Shown here: positions 1 through 9,700 of the stretch, one piece after another
Layout of the letters: the number at the start of each line of letters is the position of its first letter
How positions within the stretch are numbered: position 1 is the stretch's first letter
Origin: Acidobacteriota bacterium
GTDB lineage: Bacteria > Acidobacteriota > Terriglobia > Terriglobales > Acidobacteriaceae
Reading direction: 5' to 3'
Assembly (NCBI GenBank): GCA_021778315.1
Contig: JAJYCQ010000011.1
Span: forward strand, 1-46,803
DNA length: 46,803 bases
Notes under the pieces: model-generated
The model's database searches: none
Told to the model about the DNA's origin: nothing
The model's input: only the letters and a program-made list of their open reading frames with translations
Program-made: the position numbers and the translations under genes

Positions 1-224
1 TGCATCTCAAATCATCCGAATATGCCTTCGCCATCCCTATCGATGTCGCGGTCCGTCAGAGCAATTATAGTGTACACCTGATAGAGAAATGCTCTAGCGT
101 AGGCCATCCACCCCTGCGCCACACAATACCGAACGCCACCCAGACATTCTGCCTCTGGATCTAAACCCAATCCAGAGGCTCCCTCTCCCTTCGACACCCT
201 ACACTGCACGCAATATCAAATGAA

Positions 225-2888
225 CTACTGCGTATCCGGCGGCGAAGGCATCGAGCGAATATAAGCAACAACCGCCTTCCTGTTTGCAGCGCTCATATTC
301 GTCGGCGGCATGTTGCCATTCTTCATCTGCGTGCTGTGGTGTTGCAGCAGATTATCCAGCACCGCCGCAGGCAGCACCGACGCCATACCAGCCAGCCCCG
401 GAGCCGCCACCGTTCCATGCAAACCATCGATTCCGTGGCAAGTCTCGCAGCGGTTTTGCTGGAAGATCACCCGCCCTCGAATCGCATCCGCGCTAAGCGG
501 AACCACGGGTGCAGGCCTCGGAGCTGCAGCCACTGTCGCTGCCACACCTCCTCCGGCAGTCGCCGCCGAATGCCCGCCCGCAGGCTGCGCTGCATGACCG
601 GCTGCCGCTACTTCCGGTGGCGGAGCAACTCCAAGGCTCGATAGATAATCCACCAACTGCTTCATCTTCGCGTCATCCAGAGTCACCGCAGGCATACCTC
701 CCGCGGTCATCGCCTTCCTCGGATGATGCAACAGATACGTCAGCTGTGTCGGAGGATACCTCTTCGTAATCCCGATCAGAGAAGGAGCGAAGTGTGTACC
801 GCGAGCATCTCGTCCATGACAAGCAAGGCATCCATTCTCAAGAAAGAGTTGTCGTCCCGGTAAGGTCGAAGCACTCGTAGCCGCCACCTGCGTCGTCGTC
901 GGTGCACTCGCCGGAGACGCCGGCGCAGGCGCGCTCGCAGACGGCGCTGCGGCCTCCGGCTGTGAAGGCGAAACATAAGGAGCCGAGAGGTCGTTCTGTG
1001 CAGACGCGTCTACCCCGGCAGTTCCCTGCGGCATTGGTTGTTGCTTCGCATTGCTTCCCTGGGACAGCGTCCGAAGATACGCAATCACCGAACGCACCTC
1101 GGTCGGTGTCGCCACCAGCGGGGGCATACCCCCAGCTTTCATCCGCGCATTAGGAGCCTGCACCAACTGTGTCAACTGTGCATCCGAGTTCTTCGCTATC
1201 AGCCCCGCCATCGCTGGCACACGGGCCGTTCCAACCCCCGCAGCTCCATGACACGCCACACAACTGTGACTCTGGAAAATCTCTGCCCCCGCAGTTGCTT
1301 CAGCCGACATCTTCACAGCAGGCACCGTCTCCGGAGCCGCACCACCTTGTACCGCGCCAACTCCAGCGCTGGCCAGGGGAGCACTCTCTGGAACCGATGC
1401 AACTGCGGGCACATTCGCCGCGCTCGTCCCAAGGCTGCTCAGATAGCTGAACAGCGCCGCCATCTCCGGTGTAGGCATATCAAACGATGGCATATGGCCT
1501 GCCAGCATCCGCGGATTCGGATGATGTAGCAGTTCCGTAATCTGCGGCAATGGATATTTAGCCGTAACTCCAACAAGACTCGGAGCCAATGCCGTGCCCG
1601 TACCATTCTGGCCATGGCACCCGGAGCATCCCTTGGCATTGAAAACCCCACGTCCCCGCGCTACCAGCGGATCAACCGGCCCCGAAGCAAGCGGCTGCCC
1701 ACTCGCCGATTCCATACTCGGGATGAACGGAGCCTTGGTGTAATCTTCCGCCTGCTTTTCCTGAAAGGCCAACTGCTCAGCAACGCTATGATCGCGCAAA
1801 TCGTCCAAGTGACTCTTGAACCCTAGAAAGATCATTCCGACTAAAACAATAGCAACAGCCAGAAGCGGAATAGGCCTGCGCCACGGTCTCCGTTCCAGCT
1901 TGCGATCCAAAAAAGGCATCAGGAAAAATAGCAGCGCAAGAATCGCAGGAATGACGACAACAGCAAAGACCTCCATCCGGCTTGACCAGAACTTCAGCCA
2001 CTCGAACATTGGAAGGTAATACCACTCAGGCCGTGGAACAAACTTGGGATCACTCGGATCAGCGATAGGGCCCAACTGTACCGGATGAAAGTACGCCAGA
2101 ATCCCTAATCCCACCATCAGCAGCAGCGCAAACGCCATGTCCATAATGACCTGGCGAGGATAAAAACTCTCTGGCGGCAACTTCGGATGAACTGGATCTT
2201 CGCTAATAGGCCCAGCAGGTCCTGCCTTTCGGAACAGTGCAATATGCGTCCCGATAAAAAGAAAAATTAGACCTGGAATCAGAAATACATGGGCAACATA
2301 AAAACGCGACAGCGTCAGCGTCCCCAGGGTATCCCCACCGCGCAACATATCCGTAAGCCATTGCCCAATGAACGGAACTTCCCCCACAATATTTGTTCCG
2401 ACGGCCGTAGCAAAGTAAGCAGTCTGGTCCCAGGGAAGCAGATATCCAGTGAACCCCATACCCAGCACCAGCAAGGAAAGAAACGCACCCGAAATCCAGA
2501 GCAGCTCGCGCCGCCCCTTGAACGATCCATAAATGAACGTCTGCAAGAAATGCAGAAACAGGACGATAATCATTGCGCTGGAGCCATAGTAGTGCAGACT
2601 CCGCAGAAACTGCCCCGCCGCAACCTGCTTCGTGATATAAGCCACACTAGTGTGTGCCGACTCTACCGACGGAACATAATACAGAGCAAGACACAGCCCC
2701 GTAATTACCTGCGAGATAAAAATAAAAATAAGTCCCGAACCAAAAATATAGGCTAGACGTGCACCGCCCGGGATCGGCTCATCTAGCGACGCGTGCATCA
2801 GGCTCCGAACGCCCGTGCGTTCATTGAACCATCCGTAGATGCCAGATGGTGCCTTCTTATCAGGTGTACTTTTCATTGGATCGTCCAC
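225..2888 (-). CDS. Cytochrome b (b6-type) fused to four cytochrome c domains
   Basis: Membrane quinol-oxidising subunit of a bc-type complex, with its electron acceptors fused on. Residues ~1-365 are a cytochrome b. Heme-b histidines are H99/H113 and H200/H215; the 15-residue step in the second pair is typical of b6 rather than mitochondrial b. The Qo-site PEWY motif is at 287-290. Four c-type domains follow, with CXXCH at 421-425, 543-547, 687-691 and 814-818. Each has a candidate distal Met (466, 588, 732, 860), and Ala/Pro-rich linkers separate them. There is no separate cytochrome c1, so the fused domains probably replace it. The GTG start lies just after an AGGTGG, 8 nt past the Rieske stop; an ATG four codons in (2876) is an alternative. 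It is the last gene of a three-gene operon. Family identity is certain; the direction of electron flow is inference. Confidence 0.93.
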   Translation of the reverse strand: MDDPMKSTPDKKAPSGIYGWFNERTGVRSLMHASLDEPIPGGARLAYIFGSGLIFIFISQVITGLCLALYYVPSVESAHTSVAYITKQVAAGQFLRSLHYYGSSAMIIVLFLHFLQTFIYGSFKGRRELLWISGAFLSLLVLGMGFTGYLLPWDQTAYFATAVGTNIVGEVPFIGQWLTDMLRGGDTLGTLTLSRFYVAHVFLIPGLIFLFIGTHIALFRKAGPAGPISEDPVHPKLPPESFYPRQVIMDMAFALLLMVGLGILAYFHPVQLGPIADPSDPKFVPRPEWYYLPMFEWLKFWSSRMEVFAVVVIPAILALLFFLMPFLDRKLERRPWRRPIPLLAVAIVLVGMIFLGFKSHLDDLRDHSVAEQLAFQEKQAEDYTKAPFIPSMESASGQPLASGPVDPLVARGRGVFNAKGCSGCHGQNGTGTALAPSLVGVTAKYPLPQITELLHHPNPRMLAGHMPSFDMPTPEMAALFSYLSSLGTSAANVPAVASVPESAPLASAGVGAVQGGAAPETVPAVKMSAEATAGAEIFQSHSCVACHGAAGVGTARVPAMAGLIAKNSDAQLTQLVQAPNARMKAGGMPPLVATPTEVRSVIAYLRTLSQGSNAKQQPMPQGTAGVDASAQNDLSAPYVSPSQPEAAAPSASAPAPASPASAPTTTQVAATSASTLPGRQLFLENGCLACHGRDARGTHFAPSLIGITKRYPPTQLTYLLHHPRKAMTAGGMPAVTLDDAKMKQLVDYLSSLGVAPPPEVAAAGHAAQPAGGHSAATAGGGVAATVAAAPRPAPVVPLSADAIRGRVIFQQNRCETCHGIDGLHGTVAAPGLAGMASVLPAAVLDNLLQHHSTQMKNGNMPPTNMSAANRKAVVAYIRSMPSPPDTQ

Positions 2889-2896
2889 GTCGCCAC

Positions 2897-3451
2897 CTAA
2901 CTCAAAACTTCCTGGTTGGGAACGTTCTCCCGAAAATACTCAAAATTGACAAGCAGTTTGCCGTCAACAACTTTGTGCGGAAGTTGATCCATATCTCGCG
3001 GCGATGGGCCAGAGACATGCGTCCCATCGGGACTAAACACGCTTCCATGGCAGGGACAGTAAAACTCGTCCTGCCCCTCATGCCATGCAATGGTGCAACC
3101 CATATGTGGGCAGATAGCTGAAAGAACCCCCATATCGCCTTGCGAGGTCTTGGTTACATAGACAGTCTGCGATGTGTCGACTTCGCGCCATCCATCCACC
3201 TGCTTCAGGTCGAGCGGCTTCATCACGGGTTTAGATAAGTTCGAAAACGCGCTAATATCTCCAAGCGGAGACCACGCATTCTTGCTCGATTTGGCATAGA
3301 GCGGATAAAGAACATAACGGAGTACCGGCACCGCAAGAATGGCTCCCATTCCAGCCGCTCCGATACTAAGCAGTGCTCCAAAAAACGACCGTCGGTTGAT
3401 GACAATCGTCTCCTTCGGATTAACTTCCAGAATTGCGGGTTCCTTCTCCAT
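2897..3451 (-). CDS. Rieske 2Fe-2S protein of the bc-type complex
   Basis: High-potential iron-sulfur subunit that takes an electron from quinol and passes it to the c-type hemes. From the chosen ATG it is 184 residues. A twin-arginine start (NRRSFF, 19-24) precedes one membrane anchor at ~25-48, so Tat insertion is likely. Cluster ligands are C114/H116 in CPHMGC and C132/H135 in CPCHG, and C119/C134 fit the usual structural disulfide. The ATG at 3451 is preceded by AGGAGAACGT, a strong ribosome site. An upstream in-frame GTG would overlap the previous gene and looks less likely. Gaps of 8 nt on either side place it between the Cyc2-like porin gene and the cytochrome b gene in one transcript. 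Confidence 0.93.
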   Translation of the reverse strand: MEKEPAILEVNPKETIVINRRSFFGALLSIGAAGMGAILAVPVLRYVLYPLYAKSSKNAWSPLGDISAFSNLSKPVMKPLDLKQVDGWREVDTSQTVYVTKTSQGDMGVLSAICPHMGCTIAWHEGQDEFYCPCHGSVFSPDGTHVSGPSPRDMDQLPHKVVDGKLLVNFEYFRENVPNQEVLS

Positions 3452-3459
3452 ACGTTCTC

Positions 3460-4779
3460 CTAGAAAATCAGCCACAGTGCCATGTACACCGTGTTATTGT
3501 CCGATGCATTTCGATTTGCGCCATCGTAGTTGGTGGTCGCACCATTAAACTTCGTGTATCCCGTGTAATTGACGCTGATGTCAATATTCTGCACTGGCCA
3601 ATAAGCTAGTTGCGCAATATACCCGCCCGTATTTGGGCTGCCGTTCGCACTCCCAGTCACTGGAGTTGAAGAATAGAGTAAAGGATCTGCACTTCCCGTC
3701 GTCGCAAAAAGTGCCCCAGTGGCGCTGTACTTACTCGACCAGTGATAGGTGCTATCAAGCTTGAACGTATTTAGATTGTGGTGAGCCATGCTCGCTCCAC
3801 CCGTGGCAAGCGTAGCCCCTAGATTGGAGCTCTCGTGTATCCAGGTTCCATGCGCATCAAGAAGGTTCGCTCCAAACGGTCGCTCGTACTGAAAATCAAA
3901 GGACGGGTCTATATATCGATCCACCGGTCCCGTAATCGAGAAGGGATGCGAGTTGACCGCCAACCCATAGGTCCCAACCATTAGATAGTTCGCTCCCCAG
4001 GATTGTTGCCAAGCTGCACGCCAGTAAGGTGCAGCGCCGCTAATGTTGTACTGATAATTAAGCCCATCTATCGGAGCAGGTCCACCCTCGTGCTCACTCC
4101 TATACGCAGTGAGTGCTGTATAGAGATGGTTATTCCACATACTATATCCACCAACCCCGACGACATCCGCACCAAGCGTTCCATCAATCATGGTCGACGC
4201 GATCGATCCAACACTCGACTCCGACGATATCCACGGAAAGCCCCATACTGGGGTACTATTCCATAGATCTTCAACACCTGGATTATTGTTCAGTGTTATT
4301 CCATAATCGAGTTCTTTTCCGCCTAATGTGGTCTGATTTGCATAGCGCAAATCAGTATTGTCCATCGCAAATATATCGCTTGAATGACTATAGGTGACTT
4401 GTGCCAGTGCCCCGAAGTGCGATGCCAGGCCTCCACCCAAAAAGAGACTGAGCTGTTGAGGAAATCCCGCAGCACTATTTTGGGTACCCGGCACGACATC
4501 CTGAAACGCAGTGTCAGAAGCAAGAATCATGAATGACAGCGGAATATATTTCGACAGGATTAAATCTTTCGCGTTCCCTACTTTTTCTGCAGGGGTTACA
4601 TCGCTCAGAACATATCCCCGTAACTTGAACTCTCTGCCAAATGCTGTTAGCTCAGGAGGATTACTATGACAAACATTACAGGAAAGACCTGTCTGGCGAG
4701 CAAAGCTTGGCACAGCATGTGCCCGCCGATAACCAATTAAGGCAAAGAGAATTACTAAAGTTTTGGAGATCTTGTTCAT
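3460..4779 (-). CDS. Cyc2-like outer-membrane monoheme cytochrome-porin
   Basis: Exported 439-residue protein. A signal peptide (1-22, ending AHA) is followed by PSFARQTG, a single heme site CNVCH (34-38) and the stretch LTAFGREFKLRGY. The remaining ~350 residues are Gly/Asn/aromatic-rich with alternating hydrophobic residues and end in LWLIF, as outer-membrane beta-barrels do. This layout (short monoheme cytochrome at the N-terminus of a ~16-strand porin) and the PSFARQTG/CXXCH motif match what I recall of the Cyc2 family, whose studied members oxidise Fe(II) at the cell surface. Substrate here is not shown by sequence; an uncharacterised Cyc2-related role is possible. AAGGA precedes the ATG. 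It is the first gene of the operon with the Rieske and cytochrome b-tetraheme genes, which suggests it exchanges electrons with that complex. Confidence 0.72.
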   Translation of the reverse strand: MNKISKTLVILFALIGYRRAHAVPSFARQTGLSCNVCHSNPPELTAFGREFKLRGYVLSDVTPAEKVGNAKDLILSKYIPLSFMILASDTAFQDVVPGTQNSAAGFPQQLSLFLGGGLASHFGALAQVTYSHSSDIFAMDNTDLRYANQTTLGGKELDYGITLNNNPGVEDLWNSTPVWGFPWISSESSVGSIASTMIDGTLGADVVGVGGYSMWNNHLYTALTAYRSEHEGGPAPIDGLNYQYNISGAAPYWRAAWQQSWGANYLMVGTYGLAVNSHPFSITGPVDRYIDPSFDFQYERPFGANLLDAHGTWIHESSNLGATLATGGASMAHHNLNTFKLDSTYHWSSKYSATGALFATTGSADPLLYSSTPVTGSANGSPNTGGYIAQLAYWPVQNIDISVNYTGYTKFNGATTNYDGANRNASDNNTVYMALWLIF

Positions 4780-5183
4780 TGCTCATCCTTACATTTCGGA
4801 CTAGGGAGACTCGCGCGATCTTACGCGAAGATGCTGAACTCAGATGCAGACGATTCACATACAGTGAAACAATTTACGACACAAAAGTATGTCCATAATA
4901 GCTCACTTGCAACATGGCGCAAATAGCAGGCTCAGACGTTCGCAAATTGCATTGGCTAGGGACCACCAATGAACATAGAAGCTCGGCGCCATTCATAGAA
5001 CCTACGCCTTCCGCCGACTACTATGTGCGCCCTCCAGAGAGACCCTTCACAAATTCTGAGTCCGAGCTTTCCTTGATTAGACGAATCAGCCAGAACTGAG
5101 GCGGGAGCGGTGCAGCAGCAGCGTCGAGCAACTCAAGCTCTTCGCAAGAAGTACCTGCGTAAAAACTCGCCGAGAGCCAATTC
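4780..5183. other. Gene-free stretch upstream of the Cyc2-like operon
   Basis: No coding region with a family resemblance or convincing ribosome site is visible. The stretch must hold the promoter of the minus-strand respiratory operon (start at 4779), but I cannot name -35/-10 boxes with confidence. Its far end runs into the transposase relic. Confidence 0.5.
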
Positions 5184-5870
5184 AGAATCAGATGCGGCAG
5201 ACAGTTTTGTGGTCGGCGTCTGAGACACCGGTGCCTCCGTACTGCTCGAAGGCAGACAATAAGGCGATCAGTGGGGTGTCGATCATCCTGCGGGTTTACT
5301 TTGTGCAGCAATGGTTCACGCCGTCGGATCCGGGTTTGGAAAAGGCCCAGTACAAGTCAGCATCGTGCGCAAATCGGAGATGAATCAGACCCGGAAACAA
5401 ACCTGTGCACCTTCGACCTGAAGGAGCACCTCATCGTGGACAACAAGGAGGGCCACGTTCACCCGACGACTACGACGGCGGCCGACTCTCATACATTGCC
5501 GGAATTGTTGCACGGTGAAGAACACAAGCGATGCTTCCTCACTATCGAACTGCTGTCCGTGAGCCCTCATTATGGGCTGATGGAGGCTACCACCGCCAAC
5601 CCAAGGTGATCCAGCAAGCTCTACCCGAGGTGCAGAACATGACCTGCAAGCAGACCCTGCTCAAAGACTATGTCGATGGAGATAACGCAGCGAAGGCCCA
5701 GAAAAAGTCCAGCGGCGGGCTAAGGTGGAGCATGCGTTCTCATCCTCAAGCGGTCCTTCCGCTTCGACAAGGCTCGATACAGATGCGTCGCGAAGAATCA
5801 CTACCGACTGTTCGCAAGCTTCGCGCTGGTCAATCTCTACCGCCGCATCAAACGCTCAAGCTCCGGCTGC
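5184..5870 (+). pseudogene. IS5-family transposase relic, frameshifted
   Basis: Pieces of an IS5-type DDE transposase can be read in order on the plus strand, but in several frames. An N-terminal piece with ILRVYFVQQWFTPSDPGLEK lies at ~5283-5345. A piece with HLIVDNKEGHVH and LPELLHGEEHK lies at ~5428-5528. A piece with LWADGGYHRQPK and the MTCKQT region lies at ~5560-5715. Then RAKVEHAF lies at ~5716-5740, and ILKRSFRFDKARYR to ALVNLYRRIKRS at ~5742-5862. At least four frame changes, plus a deletion between the first two pieces that removes much of the middle including the first catalytic Asp region, make it inactive. Terminal inverted repeats and a target duplication were not found, so the element's limits are unknown. 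Confidence 0.85.
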
Positions 5871-6160
5871 ACGGAGGCCGGGCTGCCCCGCCATGCATGG
5901 ACGACGTAGTGCGAAGCCACGCTGTACTTCCGAAGTTCTACATGTTCCAATGGCGAGCGGGGCGAGGAGCAAAATAGGCCAAAAGAACTATGCAATTCTG
6001 AATTGCGTTACTAAGATAAATCTGTTCCAGTTGCCGTCAGAGGCTGGCAGCAAACGCAGACAGCAGTGCTACATCGCCTTTCGGAGAGCTCTCGGTGCAA
6101 CATGGGAGCCCCCGCATCGTCCATGCGCCTTCAGTCCAGCCCTCACAGTGTCCACGCCGC

Positions 6161-6769
6161 TCAATGCCAACGCGAACGACTTGCATTCTTAGGATAATGC
6201 TCTACAGAATTCAAGCGAATGCTAATACCTGCACTAATACCATAGGGACGAAGCTCGCCATATGAAGAAACGCCAGGCCAACACTGGTACTCGAAATCGA
6301 TCATCCGAATCGTCAAACGGTCTCCGGCAACATAATCTATCCCGCCTCCCGGCGCATAGGTGAAGAACGTCCCCTGGGCGTACCCCGCAGGGAATGTGAT
6401 CTTTCCCGCTCCTACTAGAAACTTGATATAAGGACGCATTGGCCCGGGCTTCAACATTACACGCGGCCCCACAAAATAGTTCGTCTCAGTAACACTCTCA
6501 AAGCTATGAAGGCGAAGATATCGCGCCTCCCCCTCGAAGCCATAACGCCAGGTAGGATTCATCTCTGCAAACATCGCACCGCCATAGATTACCCTCTGCC
6601 CGTAGTCCACCTGGAAGGCAGCGATCTCACCTCCTACAGCGATATAGCTCCCTGGACCCTTTGCCGTCGCGATATTCTGAGCTTCTATTAGCTCAGATAG
6701 AAAATACAACACGCCGATGCACACTACCAAAAGGCCTATACGACGTCTCAGGCATTTACTCGACGTCAT
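6161..6769 (-). CDS. Outer-membrane beta-barrel protein, coupled to the NHL/Ig protein
   Basis: Exported 202-residue protein with an N-terminal hydrophobic segment (residues ~9-30) and alternating amphipathic strands rich in Gly, Tyr and Arg (for example YGFEGEARYL, GPRVMLKPG, APGGGIDYV). This suggests an eight-strand barrel of the OmpA/OmpW-like 'outer membrane beta-barrel' type. The start was set at 6769 because the ATG overlaps the TGA of the upstream 1833-residue protein gene (ATGA), a layout for coupled translation. A longer reading frame would run back inside that gene. The family assignment rests on general barrel character, not on a specific motif. Its pairing with a giant secreted protein suggests a shared role at the cell surface. 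Confidence 0.75.
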   Translation of the reverse strand: MTSSKCLRRRIGLLVVCIGVLYFLSELIEAQNIATAKGPGSYIAVGGEIAAFQVDYGQRVIYGGAMFAEMNPTWRYGFEGEARYLRLHSFESVTETNYFVGPRVMLKPGPMRPYIKFLVGAGKITFPAGYAQGTFFTYAPGGGIDYVAGDRLTIRMIDFEYQCWPGVSSYGELRPYGISAGISIRLNSVEHYPKNASRSRWH

Positions 6770-9700
6770 GGTGTCACCGTCAACGTCACCGGCTGCGACA
6801 ACGTCGTTCCACTCCCCTTGCCCGACGCCGTAACCTTGAACGTATACGTTCCCGGCGGCGTTCCACTCATATGTAGGCCAGAGCAGCCCACTACAGAAAT
6901 GGTCATCGCAAACAAACCTAAGAACAGCAGGGATGCACCTGCTCTGAGCCTGCGCCGCCTCACTCCAAAGCCGACTCCCAGCAAGCAGGGCAGCATACAA
7001 AGCAATACCCCCGAAGACTTCCTACCCTCAAGTCTCGCCGTCGCTCCTGCACCCAGCGGGTTCCCTGTGTCGAGCACCAACTGCACCGATGCACTCCCAT
7101 TCGCAACCAGATCCACCTGCGGCGTACTGAAGGTGCACGTAGCAGCGAATGGGAGCCCCAGACACCCCAACTCCAAAGTATCCGAAAAACCCTTCAACGA
7201 CGTGAAATTGATGCGGATGCTAGCGTGTTGCGTCGTCGGAAACGTCACACTCATCGGATTAACCTCAATCGTGAATTGTGTCGCCACGCCTCCAGTGATC
7301 GTTGTCGCAAGGGAGTTCGAACCCGAATAGGAGACATCGCCGCTATACGTTGCAACCACACTCTCCGTCCCCGGCTGAAGAATTACCGTGAGAGTCACTA
7401 TACCAATCGCACCGATCTGACTACTTCCAAGAACCAGCGTGCCGCTTGCAAAGGTCACCGTTCCCGTTGGAGCAATGGGGCCTGTCCATCCCACCTCGGA
7501 GATCAAGGTGACCTGTTGCGGATTCGCCGGGTCCGTATCCGAACTCGTAAGGGCAACCGTCGTCGGGCGAAGCTCCACGCCCTGTGCAAGGCTCTGCGAC
7601 GCGTTCGCGAAATTCTCAGGATCTCCCCCATAACTCGCCGACAAGGAATGGTTGCCAGCACTCAACGATGGAAGAGTGATCGACGCAACGCCATTTGCAT
7701 TCACAACCGTCTTCCCTAGCTGAGTAGATCCGTCCGTGAATAGAACAGTCCCCGTTGGCTGCCCCACGCCACTGTTCTTCACATTTGCCGTAAGCACAAT
7801 CGAACTAAGTGTCATCGCAGGGTTTGCACTTGACGCAAGTGCGACCGACGTCAACTCCTTCACGGCCACCAACTGTGGAGTTGAACTCGACGCGCCGATA
7901 TTACTATCGCCCGCATAGTTAGCAACAACAGTGTGTTCACCAGGAGCGAGCGTTGAGAGCGTGAGCGTCGCAATGCCACTGGAGTTTAGCGAAGCACTGC
8001 CGATCGACACGCCACCATCTGTGAACGTGACCAAACCTGTCGCGACTCCTCCATTCCCAACAACGGTTGCAGTGAACGCCAGCGGGGTAGCATAGATGGC
8101 TGGATTCGCACTCGATGTAAGGGTGATCTGCGTCGTCGCACTCTGAACCGTCTGAGTCAGTGTTGATGAAGCAGCAGAGTAATTCGTATCGCCGCTGTAG
8201 CTGGCAGAGATCGTATGCGACCCTACGACCAGCGATCCACTCTGCAAGCTGGCCATCCCACTCCCATCCACAACTGACGTGCCGACCACCACTGAGCCGT
8301 CGCGATAGATAACCGTGCCCGTAGGCACGAGGACACCCACGCCCATGACCTTCGTCGTATACACCACGTTCGCACCGAATATGGAAGGATTCATGCTGGA
8401 ACTCAGCGCCTCTGTGGCCGCTTGCACAACTCGCTCACTCAGCACAATGGACGTCGACTGTGCATCGTCGATATCACCTTCATAGATCGCGGAGATTGAG
8501 TGCATCCCGAAGCTCAACGTACTAGTGTTGAGGCTTGCACTTCCATTCGCACCAATTGGAGATGTGCCTAGAACCGCGCTCCCATCCATAAATCTGATCA
8601 AACCCGTAGCAGCAGAGCCTCCACCAGATGTCACCGCGGTGAAGCTGACGCCCTTGCTCAGTGTCACTGGATTTGTACTGCTCATCAGCGAAGTTGTGGT
8701 CGGCGTAAGTTGGACGGTCACCGGTATCGCCGGAGAGATGGCCGACGCATTATTCGCGTCTCCGCTGTATGCCACTGTAAGTTGGTACGTACCAACGCCA
8801 AGACTAAGGTTGGGGAAGATAAAGGTTCCATCGGCCATGACGCTCTCTGTTCCAATTGCGATGCCGTTATCTCGCAGCGTCAGCGCCCCCGTCGGCGTCA
8901 CGCCATTGCTACTGAGTGTAGCCATCGCAACAAAGGTAGAGCCAGCATTGACCGGAGCACTCGGCCCACCCAACGTCAACGAAGGAGTCGCAAGAACAAC
9001 CACATGCTGCAGCGCCCCGGATGTACTCGGGTTGTAGTTTCCATTTCCAACGTAGACAGCCGTCATCGAGTGGGTTCCCGCAGACAGCAGCAGGCTCGTA
9101 AACGTCGCAATCCCTTGAGCGTTCAGTTGCACTTGTCCGATGCTCACGGAGCCATCGTTGATAGTGATATTGCCAGACGGAACACCTGTGCTACTACTCG
9201 CCGCGATCGTGAACACCGCTGCCTGTCCCGACAGAGTCGTTGTCGCCGCAGAGGTAAGCAGCGTCGTCGTTGCCGTAGGCTGCACCGTTTCGATCACGAT
9301 TGCGGAAGAACTCGCTGCGTAGTTTACGTTTCCGCTATACGACGCCACAATGGAATGCGACCCCGCTGACAGCGTGTTCAAGTTGACGATTGCATGCCCC
9401 AGGCCGTCGACCGCTGATGTGCCAAAAACAGTTTGTCCTTCACGAAAAATCACTGCTCCACTAATCACGCCCCCATTCGTCGACGAGCCAACGGCAGTGA
9501 CAGCTCCAGTGAGCGTGAGTGTCGCTCCAGCAGACACAGGATTCAAGTTCGTAGACAACATCGTTGCTGTTGCAATCTGTTGAATCGTCTCAACCAACGG
9601 TGCCGAGCTGCTACCTGCATCGTCTTGATCTCCGCCATAGACCGCGACGATCGAATGCACGCCCGGAGCAAGTAAGGCGCTCGACAAAAATGCTGTTCCA

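Noticed and set aside
12..209. 65-residue reading frame at the left edge on the minus strand
   Set aside because: No ribosome site, family motif or signal; the first 224 bp hold nothing I can support.
5992..6006. GCAATTC-T-GAATTGC palindrome
   Set aside because: Short, isolated, and not placed near a gene start; could be a trace of the IS end, but nothing supports that.
6770..7000. Extended N-terminus of the small barrel protein
   Set aside because: It would lie entirely inside the giant protein gene; the ATGA overlap and hydrophobic leader support 6769.
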